Shown: positions 50,620 to 59,954, counted from the stretch's first letter. The stretch: DNA of 61,260 nt from CAYLGY01 sp964383325 (GCA_964383325.1 CAYLGY010000004.1:1-61260); one strand, 5' to 3'. The notes: generated by a model not told the origin, from the letters alone. Numbers and translations: made by a program.

Positions 50620-51058
50620 GACTGAACCTCCAAAGGGGCGGGAACTGATGGTGCGGAATATAGCACATCCCTACTATCCTACTATTGCATATTCGCAACA
50701 CCTAAGAGTCAAACATAGTACCGGGATAGTTTCGATTAACGCATTCCCTCCTTTCACAGTCGCCATCGCCGCCTGACCATGGCTCTATGGAAATTCTGCA
50801 AAGCATTCGATCACGAAGTATTTCATCAGGATGCGACACTGACTCGGTTTCCAGATTCCCACCCGATATTTAACAGGAAAAGGATTGATCGTTCGCCACG
50901 CTGAATCGAAAATCGGCGTCGCACGCCATTCCTGTCGCATTGGCTCTTTTTCCTCGCGGGATGATTCCACCTTCGAGAAAAATGCTCTAATGCGATCGAC
51001 AAACGGTCGTTAGCCGAATTCGGCGGCGAACGCGGTTCCCAGGTAGGAGGATGAGAAG
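50620..51058. promoter_or_regulatory. Divergent control region between the barrel protein and TRAP binding protein
   Basis: 439 bases without a supported gene. For the barrel gene (minus) a TTGACT -35 at 50712-50707 and a TGCAAT -10 at 50690-50685, with a 16-base spacer, are plausible. A short direct repeat CTACTAT occurs twice (about 50671-50686). For the TRAP gene I see only the ribosome site GGAGG at 51046-51050. The middle part is comparatively AT-rich. Confidence 0.4.
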
Positions 51059-52111
51059 TTGAGGCGATTTTTCCTGAAAGGTCTTGCGGCGGCATGGCTG
51101 ATCGCCGCAGTCTCGGGCACGGCGGCGCTCGCACAGGAGGTGACGCTGCGCCTGCACCAGTTCCTGCCGCCGCAATCGACCGTACCGGCGGAGCTGCTGA
51201 CACCTTGGGCCAGAAAGGTCGAGGCCGATTCCGGCGGCCGCATCAAGGTGGAGATCTATTCCTCGATGGCGCTGGGCGGCCAGCCGGCTGATCTCTACGA
51301 CCAGGCGCGCGAAGGCATCGTCGACCTGGTCTACACGCTTGTCGGCTACACGCCCGGAAGGTTTCCCCGCGTCGAGGTGCTCGAACTGCCTTTCATGCTG
51401 ACAAATGCCGAGGCGACCTCGCGCGCCTATTGGGATCTTTACGAAAGCGAGCTGAAGGATACCGATTATCGCGATGTCCACATGATCGCCACCTGGGTGC
51501 ATGGGCCGGGCCTGCTGCATGTGCGCGGCGGCGCCATTCGCAGGCTCGAGGACATGCAGGGGCTGAAGCTGCGCGGACCGACGCGAATCATCATCGAAAT
51601 GCTTGGTGAACTTGGCGCAACGCCCGTCGGCATGCCCGTCCCGGCCGTTCCGGAAGCCCTCTCGAAGGGCGTTATCGATGGCGCTGTCGTTCCCTGGGAG
51701 GTCACGACGGCCCTGAAACTGCCCGAACTCACCGACAGCCATACGGATTTTGCCGGCGACCAGGCGCTCTATACCGCCGCCTTCGTGCTGGCCATGAACC
51801 GGGACAGATATGCGAGCCTGCCGGACGACCTGAAAGCGGTCATCGATGCGAATTCCGGACCGGAAGTCTCGGCGATGTTCGGGCGAATCCAGCAGGGGGC
51901 GGACGCCAGGGGCAAGTCGGTTGCGGTCGAGCGCGACAACGAGATCATCACGCTGGACGAAGCGGAAACCGAACGCTGGAAGGCAGCAGCCCGGCCGGTC
52001 GTCGAGGATTGGTACGCCGAGATGGAGCAGAAGGGTATCGACGGGCGCGCCCTGCATGCAAGGGCGCAGGAGCTGATCGCGAAATATACGGCGGAACTTG
52101 CCGATCGCTGA
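51059..52111 (+). CDS. TRAP transporter substrate-binding protein (DctP family), orphan
   Basis: A 350-residue periplasmic binding protein. The signal peptide is FLKGLAAAWLIAAVSGTAALA, then QEVTLRLHQFLPPQST. The DctP fold shows FLPPQSTVPAELLTPWARKV, the IKVEIYSSMALGG region, MQGLKLRGPTRI with the conserved arginine that holds a carboxylate ligand, and ALSKGVIDGAVVPWEVTTAL. The start is a TTG at 51059; an ATG at 51051 runs into a stop after three codons. GGAGG is 8 bases upstream. No DctQ/DctM membrane subunits are next to it. Confidence 0.92.
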   Translation: MRRFFLKGLAAAWLIAAVSGTAALAQEVTLRLHQFLPPQSTVPAELLTPWARKVEADSGGRIKVEIYSSMALGGQPADLYDQAREGIVDLVYTLVGYTPGRFPRVEVLELPFMLTNAEATSRAYWDLYESELKDTDYRDVHMIATWVHGPGLLHVRGGAIRRLEDMQGLKLRGPTRIIIEMLGELGATPVGMPVPAVPEALSKGVIDGAVVPWEVTTALKLPELTDSHTDFAGDQALYTAAFVLAMNRDRYASLPDDLKAVIDANSGPEVSAMFGRIQQGADARGKSVAVERDNEIITLDEAETERWKAAARPVVEDWYAEMEQKGIDGRALHARAQELIAKYTAELADR

Positions 52112-52133
52112 CCGGCGCGCCGCTGGAGCGGCC

Positions 52134-53912
52134 TTATCTTCGCTGAAACAGGCGCTCGATATCGGCGAGCTTGAGTTCGATGAAAGTCGGCCGACCATGA
52201 TTGCAGGTGGCGGCCTCGGGAGTCGCTTCCATCTGACGCAGCAGGGAATTCATTTCATCCGGCTTGAGGCGCCGTCCCGAGCGCACCGATCCGTGACAGG
52301 CGATCCGCGAGGCAACGGCGTGCAGGCGCTCGCGCAGGCCGCCGGAATTCTCTGCCGCCAGCTCATCCGACAGATCGCGGACCAGCGCCGCGGCGTCCAC
52401 TTCACCAAGCATTGCCGGGGTCTCGCGAACCAGCACCGCGCCGGGACCGAAGCGCTCGACCGTCAGCCCGAAACGCGAGAGATTGTCCGCTTCGGACATG
52501 AGCCGTTCGATCTCCTCTTCCTGCAGGTCGACGATCTCCGGCAGCAGGAGGCTCTGCGCCGCGAGCGGCCGCCGTTCCAATGCATCCTTCAGCGCCTCGT
52601 AGACCAACCTTTCATGGGCCGCATGCTGATCGACAATGACCAGCGAATCTCCTGTCTGCGCGATGATGTAATTCTCGTGAATCTGCGCGCATGCGGCGCC
52701 GAGTGGAGCGAATTCCCGGTCAGGCAGAGTTTCCAAGGCCGTGGCGGCACGCATGTCGGCGCTCGTCATCTCGCCGGCTTCGAACATGGCCTGCGCCGGC
52801 TCGCCGAAGCCCATGGGCTGCGACAGGGGCGCGTAAGGCCGTTCCTGCATCCGCGACGGTTGCCCGCCCGGGCGAAAGGCGCGCATCATGGCCGCCGCGC
52901 CGGTGCTGGCACTGCGAATGGCGCCGCCTGACAGGACTTCGCGGATCGCACCGATGATCAGCCCGCGCACCAGCCCGGGGTCGCGGAACCGTACATCGGC
53001 CTTTGCCGGATGCACATTCACATCGACTTCCGCCGGATCGATCTCGATCTGCAATGCGACCAGCGGGTGCCGGTCACGCGGCAGAAAATCGGCATAGGCG
53101 GCACGAATCGCGCCGGCGATCTGGCGGTCGCGAACCGGGCGTCCATTGACATGGACATATTGCTGTAAGGCATTGCCCCGATGAAACGAGGCGATCGAGA
53201 CATGGCCGCGCAGGACGACGCCTTCCCGCTTTGCGTCCACGGGCAGGGAGTTTGCCGGAAAGTCGGGACCGAGAACCTGGGCAATCCGGCCAAGCCATCC
53301 GATCGCGCCGGGACTTGCGGCAGGGAACTCCAGCGTCTGCCGGTCGCTCCCCGACAGAAGGAAATCGACTTGCGGAAAGGCGATGGCGATCCGGCGCACC
53401 ATCTCCGTGATGGCATTGCTCTCCGCGCGCACCGATTTCATGAATTTCAGCCGGGCTGGCGTCGCATGGAACAGGTCGCGCACCTCGACCAGCGTGCCGC
53501 GATTGCATGCCGCGGGCCGCACCTCGGAGAACCGGCCGGCCTCGGCGGAAATCTCCGCGCCATGAGGATCCTCTTGTCGGCGGGAGCGGATCGTGACCCG
53601 GGACACCGAGGCGATCGAAGGCAGGGCCTCGCCCCTGAAGCCGAGCGTATGGATGCGGTGAATGTCGTCGCCGAGTTTGGAGGTGCAGTGACGGGAAAGG
53701 GCCATCGGGAGTTCCCCGGCGGCCATGCCGCCGCCATCGTCCCGCACCCGCATAAGGTTGAGACCGCCGCCGGCCGTGGCGATCTCGATACGCGACGCGC
53801 CTGCATCCAGCGCGTTTTCGATGAGCTCCTTGATGACGCTTGCGGGCCGCTCGATGACTTCCCCGGCTGCGATCTGGTCGATCACCGTATCGGAGAGTTT
53901 CCTGATTCCCAT
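52134..53912 (-). CDS. mutL: DNA mismatch repair protein MutL
   Basis: A 592-residue GHKL ATPase coordinating mismatch repair. The start MGIRKLSDTVIDQIAAGEVI at 53912 is canonical. ATP-site motifs are IKELIENALDAG, RVRDDGGGM and LGFRGEALPSIASV. The C-terminal dimerisation domain holds VIVDQHAAHERLVYEA, which fits the DQHA(x)2E(x)4E metal-binding motif of MutL endonucleases, so this protein probably nicks DNA itself. Faces dctP convergently. infC lies upstream on the same strand, about 136 bases away. Confidence 0.96.
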   Translation of the reverse strand: MGIRKLSDTVIDQIAAGEVIERPASVIKELIENALDAGASRIEIATAGGGLNLMRVRDDGGGMAAGELPMALSRHCTSKLGDDIHRIHTLGFRGEALPSIASVSRVTIRSRRQEDPHGAEISAEAGRFSEVRPAACNRGTLVEVRDLFHATPARLKFMKSVRAESNAITEMVRRIAIAFPQVDFLLSGSDRQTLEFPAASPGAIGWLGRIAQVLGPDFPANSLPVDAKREGVVLRGHVSIASFHRGNALQQYVHVNGRPVRDRQIAGAIRAAYADFLPRDRHPLVALQIEIDPAEVDVNVHPAKADVRFRDPGLVRGLIIGAIREVLSGGAIRSASTGAAAMMRAFRPGGQPSRMQERPYAPLSQPMGFGEPAQAMFEAGEMTSADMRAATALETLPDREFAPLGAACAQIHENYIIAQTGDSLVIVDQHAAHERLVYEALKDALERRPLAAQSLLLPEIVDLQEEEIERLMSEADNLSRFGLTVERFGPGAVLVRETPAMLGEVDAAALVRDLSDELAAENSGGLRERLHAVASRIACHGSVRSGRRLKPDEMNSLLRQMEATPEAATCNHGRPTFIELKLADIERLFQRR

Positions 53913-54048
53913 CCTGCCATCCCACCGGATCTGTCGCCGCGCTCCAGTCACGTCATGCATGCGCCAGGGATTACCGGTCCGGAACAAACGACCCGGCCCG
54001 GCAGGGAGCTTGTCCCGGCTCCGGAGCGCTGCCGCTGGCGCGCGAGAT

Positions 54049-54585
54049 TCAGCGCGGCGCCAGGACCATCATCATCTGGCGCCCTTCCATCTTCGGCTCG
54101 GCTTCCACCTTGGCATAGTCGGCGGTCTCTTCGCGCACCCGGTTGAGCAGTTCCATTCCGAGTTCCTGATGCGCCATTTCGCGGCCCCGGAAGCGCAAGG
54201 TCACCTTGACCTTGTCACCGTCCTCGAAGAAGCGGCGCACGGCCTTCATCTTGACCTCGTAATCATGATCATCGATGTTCGGCCGCATCTTGATCTCCTT
54301 GATCTCGATGGTCTTCTGCTTCTTGCGTGCGGCTGCGGCCTTCTTCTGGCTCTCATATTTGAGCTTGCCCAGATCAAGAATCTTGCAAACGGGGGGAGTG
54401 GCGTTGGGTGCAATCTCCACGAGGTCGAGTCCGGCCTCTTCCGCCATCTGAAGCGCGGTCTCGATCGTCACCTCGCCGTGATTCTGGCCTTCATTGTCGA
54501 TAAGCTGGACGCGCGGCACGCGAATCTCCGCATTGGCCCTCGGTCCGTCCTTGACCGGCTGCGGCGCTCTATGTGGTCTGCGAAT
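54049..54585 (-). CDS. infC: Translation initiation factor IF-3
   Basis: 178 residues if initiated at the ATT at 54585 (codons ATT-CGC-AGA-CCA-CAT), with GAGGAG 9 bases upstream. Residues from this start (RRPHRAPQPVKDGPRANAEI, RVPRVQLIDNEGQNHG) match the usual IF-3 N-terminus. Starting at the ATG at 54519 would cut into the conserved N-domain. A non-AUG start is the known basis of IF-3 autoregulation. The C-domain KIRPNI-like segment reads IKEIKMRPNIDDHDYEVKMK, followed by VKVTLRFRGREMAHQELG. Ends VLAPR. Confidence 0.95.
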   Translation of the reverse strand: MRRPHRAPQPVKDGPRANAEIRVPRVQLIDNEGQNHGEVTIETALQMAEEAGLDLVEIAPNATPPVCKILDLGKLKYESQKKAAAARKKQKTIEIKEIKMRPNIDDHDYEVKMKAVRRFFEDGDKVKVTLRFRGREMAHQELGMELLNRVREETADYAKVEAEPKMEGRQMMMVLAPR

Positions 54586-54736
54586 GGTCGTATTCTCCTC
54601 AAATTGTTGACAGGAATGCCTGCAGCCTGCACATCCCGGCGGGCTACAGGCAAGTCAATAACATAGGTTCTAGCCGAAATCACCGCTTTCCTTGGCCCCA
54701 TATGACACAGTTTGCGGTGTGGTGAGAACTTTTCGT

Positions 54737-54763
54737 GCTGCCGCAGCATAGGATCGCGGCAGC
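54737..54763 (+). repeat. Stem-loop in front of the alpha/beta hydrolase gene
   Basis: GCTGCCGC (54737-54744) pairs with GCGGCAGC (54756-54763) around 11 bases. It ends about 21 bases before the hydrolase start and close to its GGAG ribosome site, so it could influence translation. No T-run follows. Confidence 0.4.
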
Positions 54764-54784
54764 AATCACCAGCAGGAGATATGG

Positions 54785-55570
54785 ATGAACGCAGGATTTG
54801 CAAGTTCCGCCGAGATTGACGGAGAGTCCATCGCCTTGCGGATCCGTCCCGGACGCGAGCCCGGCATCGTCTGGCTGGGCGGCTATCGCTCGGACATGTC
54901 CGGAACCAAGGCGCAGGCCCTCGACCGCTGGGCCGAAGAAAACGCCCATGCCTGCTTGCGTTTCGACTATTCGGGGCATGGCGAAAGCTCGGGCGCCTAT
55001 ACTGACGGCACCATCAGCCGCTGGCTGACGGAAGCATTGACCGTGCTACGCAAATATACCGAGGGGCCCCAGATCCTCGTCGGATCGTCCATGGGCGGCT
55101 GGATCGCGCTGCGCCTCGTGCAGGAACTGGCGCGGCGTGGCGAAAGCGGGCGACTCGCCGGGCTGGTACTGCTCGCGCCGGCGCCCGATTTCACCGCCGA
55201 GCTCATCGAGCCTTCGCTGACGGACGAGCAGCGGCGCGTCCTGGAGGAAGTCGGCCATATCGAGGAGCCCTCGGAATATTCCGACGAGCCGAATGTCTAC
55301 ACCCGGGCCCTGATCGAGGACGGCAGGCGGAACCGCGTGCTCACCGGGCGGATCGACACCCATTGCCCGGTGCATATCCTCCATGGCCAGGCCGATCCGG
55401 ACGTACCGCACGAACTCTCCCTGCGCCTGGTCGAGCACCTGCCCGCCGACGATGTCACGCTGACCCTGATCCGCGATGGCGACCATCGCCTGTCGCGCCC
55501 GCAGGACATCGAGCTGTTGCTGGGCGCCGTCGCGCGCATGGCGGCGCAATTTGCGGCGCGCGATTCTTGA
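54785..55570 (+). CDS. Alpha/beta hydrolase
   Basis: A 261-residue serine hydrolase of the alpha/beta fold. The nucleophile elbow is GSSMGGW (S about 101). The oxyanion region is WLGGYRSDMSGTKA with FDYSGHGES after it. The acid is D in HGQADPDVPHEL and the histidine is in DGDHRLSRP. This set resembles ABHD10-type acyl-thioesterases/carboxylesterases; the substrate is not known. Divergent from infC. GGAG precedes the ATG. Confidence 0.9.
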   Translation: MNAGFASSAEIDGESIALRIRPGREPGIVWLGGYRSDMSGTKAQALDRWAEENAHACLRFDYSGHGESSGAYTDGTISRWLTEALTVLRKYTEGPQILVGSSMGGWIALRLVQELARRGESGRLAGLVLLAPAPDFTAELIEPSLTDEQRRVLEEVGHIEEPSEYSDEPNVYTRALIEDGRRNRVLTGRIDTHCPVHILHGQADPDVPHELSLRLVEHLPADDVTLTLIRDGDHRLSRPQDIELLLGAVARMAAQFAARDS

Positions 55571-55643
55571 CGGGGGGCAGCAGCGTTCCCATTTCTCGAA
55601 CATGGCGGCGTGACGCCGCAGCCGAATCGAGAGGACCTGCACG

Positions 55644-56054
55644 ATGACGACAACCAGAACCACCGCGCTGATTCGTCCCGCATGGACGCCGGCCACCATT
55701 GCGCTGATGGTGCTTGGCTTCATCTTCTTCTGGCCGTTGGGCCTTGCCATGCTGGCCTATATTCTCTGGGGCGACCGTTTCGAAGGCGCTGCCGGTGAGG
55801 TGCGACGCGCGGCGGACGGCCTGTTCGCCGGTTGCCGGAGGGAAGGCCCGGTGCGCCGTACCGGCAATGTGGCCTTCGACGAGTGGCGCGAGAAGGAGTT
55901 CGAGCGCCTCGCCGAGGAACGCCGCAAGCTGGATGCGATGCGCGACGAGTTCGATGCCTATCTGCGCGAGCTGCGACGTGCCCGCGACCGCGAGGAATTC
56001 GACCGTTTCATGAATTCGCGCTCCGCCCCGACAGCGCCGGGTACGCAGGCCTGA
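55644..56054 (+). CDS. DUF2852 membrane protein
   Basis: A 136-residue protein. A single hydrophobic region (ATIALMVLGFIFFWPLGLAM, then LAYILWGDRF) is followed by a long charged helical segment (FDEWREKEFERLAEERRKLD; EFDAYLRELRRARDREEFDR). This matches the DUF2852 family of alphaproteobacteria, whose role is unknown. It lies 73 bases after the hydrolase. Confidence 0.9.
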   Translation: MTTTRTTALIRPAWTPATIALMVLGFIFFWPLGLAMLAYILWGDRFEGAAGEVRRAADGLFAGCRREGPVRRTGNVAFDEWREKEFERLAEERRKLDAMRDEFDAYLRELRRARDREEFDRFMNSRSAPTAPGTQA

Positions 56055-56154
56055 CCCTGCGCAAGCGCAAGCTGAAGACGGACAGGGCCGGTTATCCGGC
56101 CCTTTTCCATTGGAAAGGCTGATGCAGGCGGCGCGAATCGGCTAGATCTTCCCC

Positions 56155-56901
56155 ATGAGCATCTGGAAACCATCGCGCGGCCCTGCCCCGCACCGGCTGG
56201 AGGTCGCCGGAAGGATCCTTCCCCTCACCGTGGTGGAAAACCGGCGTGCGCGCCGCCTCATCCTGCGGATCGAGCCGGGAGGCCGCGCCCTTCGCGTCAC
56301 GGTGCCACCGGGCATCGCAATGACGGAGGTCCACCGCTTTCTGGCGCGCCAGCAGCAATGGATCGAGACGAGGCTGAAAGGGCTTCCGGACCGGTCCTGG
56401 CTAGAAGCGGGCATGAAGATTCCGTTTCGCGGCGTACCGCACCGGATCGAACATCGCGGCGGGCGGGGCCTGACCGAGGCGACCAAATCCGATGGCGAGC
56501 CGGTCATTGCGGTCCATGGCGACGCGGCGCATCTCGGACGCCGCCTTGCCGATTTCCTCAAGCGGGAGGCGCGGATCGAACTCGCTGCGAGGGTCGACCG
56601 CCATGCCGCCAGCATCGGCGCGCGTCCCGGCCGCATCACGCTGCGCGACACCAGGAGCCGCTGGGGCTCCTGCAGCTCGTCCGGCGCCTTGTCCTTTTCC
56701 TGGCGGATCATGATGGCGCCACCGGCAGTGATCGACTATCTGGCCGCGCACGAGGTCGCGCACCTGCGGGAAATGCACCATGGCCCCACCTTCTGGAAGC
56801 TGTGCCGCCAGCTCGCGCCGCGCACCGACGAGTGCCGCGACTGGCTGAAGCGCAATGGCGCCAGCCTGATGGCCATTCCTTTCGACGGCGCTGCCGATTG
56901 A
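56155..56901 (+). CDS. Zinc metalloprotease-like protein (DUF45/YgjP, M48-related)
   Basis: A 248-residue protein of the YgjP/DUF45 family. The zinc site is HEVAHLREMHHGPTFW, giving HExxH with a downstream third ligand. Upstream are the conserved ITLRDTRSRWGSCSSSGALS and WRIMMAPPAVIDYLAAHEVA. The N-terminal half (RRLILRIEPGGRALRVTVPP) is the usual beta-rich part. Soluble, probably cytoplasmic. Family members are found with DNA-modification or stress genes, but the substrate is unknown. Confidence 0.9.
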   Translation: MSIWKPSRGPAPHRLEVAGRILPLTVVENRRARRLILRIEPGGRALRVTVPPGIAMTEVHRFLARQQQWIETRLKGLPDRSWLEAGMKIPFRGVPHRIEHRGGRGLTEATKSDGEPVIAVHGDAAHLGRRLADFLKREARIELAARVDRHAASIGARPGRITLRDTRSRWGSCSSSGALSFSWRIMMAPPAVIDYLAAHEVAHLREMHHGPTFWKLCRQLAPRTDECRDWLKRNGASLMAIPFDGAAD

Positions 56902-56956
56902 CCGCAATCGTGCATCCATGTAACTCCCGACCGACAGCACGCAGCAGGGTAGCCGG

Positions 56957-57550
56957 ATGAGAACTCCGAGAATCGTCGTCCTGGCCGGGTCGATTCGCAC
57001 GGGCGCATATAGCGGAAAGACCGCCGATGCGGCCATGAAGGAACTCGCCATCCAGGGTGCGGAAGTCAGCCGGATCTCACTCGCTGACTATCCTCTGCCG
57101 ATCTATGACGCCGATCTGGAACGCACGGACGGGATACCGGAGAATGCCCGGCGGCTGGCGCGGATCCTGGCCGCCCATGACGGCCTGCTGATCGCGACGC
57201 CGGAATACAACAATTCCGTCCCCGCATTGCTGAAGAATACGCTCGACTGGATCAGCCGCGTCCGCGAGGATGGCGGCCATCCGCTGCGGCCCTTTCGCGG
57301 CAAGGTGGCGGCGCTGTGCTCCTCCTCCGACGGCAAGTTCGCCGGCATCCGGGCGCTGAACCATTTGCGGCCGATCTGCGTCACCCTCGGCATGGAGGTG
57401 ATTTCGCCGCAATGCGCGATCCCCTTGGCGGGCGACGCATTCGACGAGAATGGTGCCATTCGGGACGAACGCACCCGCAAGATCATGGAAAGAGTATGCC
57501 GGACGTTGTGCGAGCACGCCGTCCTGCTTTGTGCCCGGAGTGAAAATTGA
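56957..57550 (+). CDS. NADPH-dependent FMN reductase
   Basis: A 197-residue flavodoxin-fold reductase. The FMN phosphate loop is VLAGSIRTGAYSGK near the start. The isoalloxazine-binding stretch is LLIATPEYNNSVPALLKNTL followed by DWISR, and FRGKVAALCSSSDGKFAGIR completes the site. It resembles the ArsH/ChrR/YieF group, reducing quinones, azo dyes or flavins. The stop overlaps the pyrF TTG start (TTGA). Confidence 0.9.
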   Translation: MRTPRIVVLAGSIRTGAYSGKTADAAMKELAIQGAEVSRISLADYPLPIYDADLERTDGIPENARRLARILAAHDGLLIATPEYNNSVPALLKNTLDWISRVREDGGHPLRPFRGKVAALCSSSDGKFAGIRALNHLRPICVTLGMEVISPQCAIPLAGDAFDENGAIRDERTRKIMERVCRTLCEHAVLLCARSEN

Positions 57551-58248
57551 ACCCGCCCCTTGCCCTTCGTGACCGCCTGATTGTCGGACTGGACGTGCCC
57601 ACGGTGGCCGAAGCCGAAGCCATCATCGCAGACCTCGACGGCCTGTGCCGCTTCTTCAAGATCGGCCATCAGCTCCTGATGGCTGGCGGGCTGGAACTTG
57701 CCCGGGATTTGGCTTCAGGCGACCACAAGGTCTTCCTCGACGTCAAATTGCTCGACATCGACAATACGGTGGCGCGAGCCGTCGAGAATGCGGCGCGCAT
57801 GGGCATTTCGATGCTGACCGTTCACGCCTATCCGAAGGCGATGCAGGCTGCGGTCGAGGCCGCGAACGGGTCGGATCTCTGCCTGCTGGCCGTAACCGTG
57901 CTGACCTCGATGGATGACGCCGATCTTGCGGAAGCCGGCTATGCCGAGGGCGCCGATGCACTGGTTGTCATGCGCAGCACGCAGGCGCGGGCCGCAGGCA
58001 TGGGCGGCATTGTCTGCTCCGCTGCCGAGGCAGAGCGCGTGCGAGGACGGGTCGGCGAGGCGATGGCGATCGTCACGCCCGGGATCCGGCCGCAGGGCGC
58101 GGATCATGGCGATCAGAAGCGCGTGGTGACTCCGGCCGAGGCGATTCGGCGCGGCGCCAGCCATCTCGTTGTAGCCCGGCCCATCATCGCGGCACCGGAC
58201 CGGCGGGCTGCGGCCAGCGCGATACTTCAGGAAATGGATCACAGCTGA
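57547..58248 (+). CDS. pyrF: Orotidine 5-phosphate decarboxylase
   Basis: A 233-residue TIM-barrel enzyme converting OMP to UMP in pyrimidine synthesis. DRLIVGLDVPTVAEAEAIIA opens the barrel. The catalytic array D-x-K-x-x-D is in VFLDVKLLDIDNTV. TVHAYPKAMQAAVEAA and VTPGIRPQGADHGDQKRV form the phosphate-binding end. The TTG at 57547 overlaps the stop of the FMN reductase gene, a coupling seen in other rhizobia as far as I recall. Confidence 0.95.
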   Translation: MNPPLALRDRLIVGLDVPTVAEAEAIIADLDGLCRFFKIGHQLLMAGGLELARDLASGDHKVFLDVKLLDIDNTVARAVENAARMGISMLTVHAYPKAMQAAVEAANGSDLCLLAVTVLTSMDDADLAEAGYAEGADALVVMRSTQARAAGMGGIVCSAAEAERVRGRVGEAMAIVTPGIRPQGADHGDQKRVVTPAEAIRRGASHLVVARPIIAAPDRRAAASAILQEMDHS

Positions 58249-58262
58249 AAGGGAGAAAGCTG

Positions 58263-58553
58263 ATGGCGAAGACGTACTGGATTGCCCGGGTCGATGTGAA
58301 GGATCCGGAGCGCTACAAGGACTATATCGCAACCGCGAAGCCGGCCTTCGAACGCCATGGCGCTCGCTTCCTTGCCCGTGGCGGCGAGGCGACCCCGCTC
58401 GAGGGGCAAAGCCGCGCACGCAATGTCATAATTGAATTTCCTTCGATGCAGGCGGCGCTGGATTGCTACAATTCCGAGGAATACCAGGCCGCCAAGGCCA
58501 TTCGCGTGACCGTGGCCGATGGCGAAATGATCCTCGTCGAAGGGATCGAATAG
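58263..58553 (+). CDS. DUF1330 protein (dimeric ferredoxin fold)
   Basis: A 96-residue protein. AKTYWIARVDVKDPERYKDY, RFLARGGEATPLEG, IIEFPSMQAALDCYNSEEYQ and VADGEMILVEG are the four hallmark segments of DUF1330. No enzyme activity is established. It follows pyrF by 14 bases with GGGAGAAAG before the ATG, so the two are likely co-expressed. Confidence 0.93.
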   Translation: MAKTYWIARVDVKDPERYKDYIATAKPAFERHGARFLARGGEATPLEGQSRARNVIIEFPSMQAALDCYNSEEYQAAKAIRVTVADGEMILVEGIE

Positions 58554-58651
58554 GCGTTCGCTGCGTTGCAACATGGAACGGAATTCGCTAGCGTTTTTCC
58601 GTAAATCACTCGGGATACGGGTTCTGACATGCGAGAGTGCGCCAATTGTTG

Positions 58652-59890
58652 ATGTATGAGTTCTACGAACTGAACCATTCGGTCCTGCGTCCCTATCGCG
58701 CCCTGGCCGATGCAACGCGTCTCTGTTACCAGAATCCGCTCAATCCCTTCTCCGGCACCGCTGCCGGTCGTTCCGTAGCGGCGCTGGCCGAATTGTTCGA
58801 ACGGACGACCCGCCGCTACCGCAAGCCGGAATTCGACCTGCATGAAACGCGGGTCGATGGCCGGCTGGTCCCGGTGGCCGAGCGGGTAGTCTGGTCGCGG
58901 CCATTCGGCCGCTTGCTGCATTTCGAGCGCGCCCTGCCGAAAGCAAGGCCGCAGGATGAGCGCATCCTCCTGGTCGCGCCGATGTCAGGCCATTACGCAA
59001 CATTGCTGCGCGGCACGGTCGAGGCGCTGCTTCCGCATGCGGAGCTCTATGTCACCGACTGGATCGATGCCCGCATGGTGCCCCTGTCCTGCGGCAGGTT
59101 CGACCTCGACGACTATGTCGACTATCTCATCGAGATGCTGCATGTGATCGGCAAGGGCTGCCATATTGTCGGCGTCTGCCAGCCCGCAGTGCCGGTCCTG
59201 ATGGCAACCGCGGTCATGCAGCGCAACCGGGATCCGTTCTCCCCAGCGAGCATGACGCTGATGGGCGGGCCGATCGATACGCGCGTCAATCCGACCGCCG
59301 TCAACCGGCTTGCCGAGGAAAACGACATCGGATGGTTCCGGCGCAACGTCATCATGCCGGTGCCGTGGCCCAATCCGGGCTTTCGGCGGCTGGTCTATCC
59401 CGGATTCCTGCAGCTTACGAGCTTCATGTCGATGAACCTCGACCGGCATATCAGCGCCCATCGCGACTTCTTCCTGCATCAGATCGAGAATGACGATCTT
59501 TCGGTCGAGAAGCATCGCAAGTTCTATGACGAGTACATGGCAGTGATGGACCTGACTGCCGAATTCTTCCTTGATACGGTGGAGCGGGTCTTCATTCGCC
59601 ATGATCTGCCGCGCGGGCGGCTCACCCATCGCGGCGAGCCTGTCGATCCCGGCGCCATCCACGAAGTCGCCCTGCTCACGGTCGAAGGCGAGAATGACGA
59701 CATTTCCGGCGTCGGACAGACCGAGGCGGCGCATGGATTGTGCACCGGAATCCCGGACGCCATGCGCCATCATCATCTTCAGCGCGACGTCGGACATTAC
59801 GGCGTGTTCAACGGCTCGAAATTCCGCAGGGAGATCGTGCCGGTCATGCTCGATTTCATCCGCACCCATTCCGGCGCCGGCCGGTCCTGA
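58652..59890 (+). CDS. phaZ: Intracellular polyhydroxyalkanoate depolymerase
   Basis: A 412-residue PhaZ that breaks down stored PHB granules. The N-terminus MYEFYELNHSVLRPYRALAD matches the family. The lipase-box position reads VGVCQPAVP, with cysteine in place of serine, as is known for intracellular depolymerases. DWIDARMVPLSCGRFDLDDY and GENDDISGVGQTEAAHGLC supply the acid, and HHHLQRDVGHYGVFNGSKF the histidine. Starts at TTG 58646 or GTG 58637 would add 2-5 residues. It implies that the organism stores polyhydroxybutyrate. Confidence 0.94.
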   Translation: MYEFYELNHSVLRPYRALADATRLCYQNPLNPFSGTAAGRSVAALAELFERTTRRYRKPEFDLHETRVDGRLVPVAERVVWSRPFGRLLHFERALPKARPQDERILLVAPMSGHYATLLRGTVEALLPHAELYVTDWIDARMVPLSCGRFDLDDYVDYLIEMLHVIGKGCHIVGVCQPAVPVLMATAVMQRNRDPFSPASMTLMGGPIDTRVNPTAVNRLAEENDIGWFRRNVIMPVPWPNPGFRRLVYPGFLQLTSFMSMNLDRHISAHRDFFLHQIENDDLSVEKHRKFYDEYMAVMDLTAEFFLDTVERVFIRHDLPRGRLTHRGEPVDPGAIHEVALLTVEGENDDISGVGQTEAAHGLCTGIPDAMRHHHLQRDVGHYGVFNGSKFRREIVPVMLDFIRTHSGAGRS

Positions 59891-59954
59891 CGGCTCCGGT
59901 AACCTTAACGGCAATCTCGCCACACCCCGCATTGACTTGCTCGACCCTCAACGG

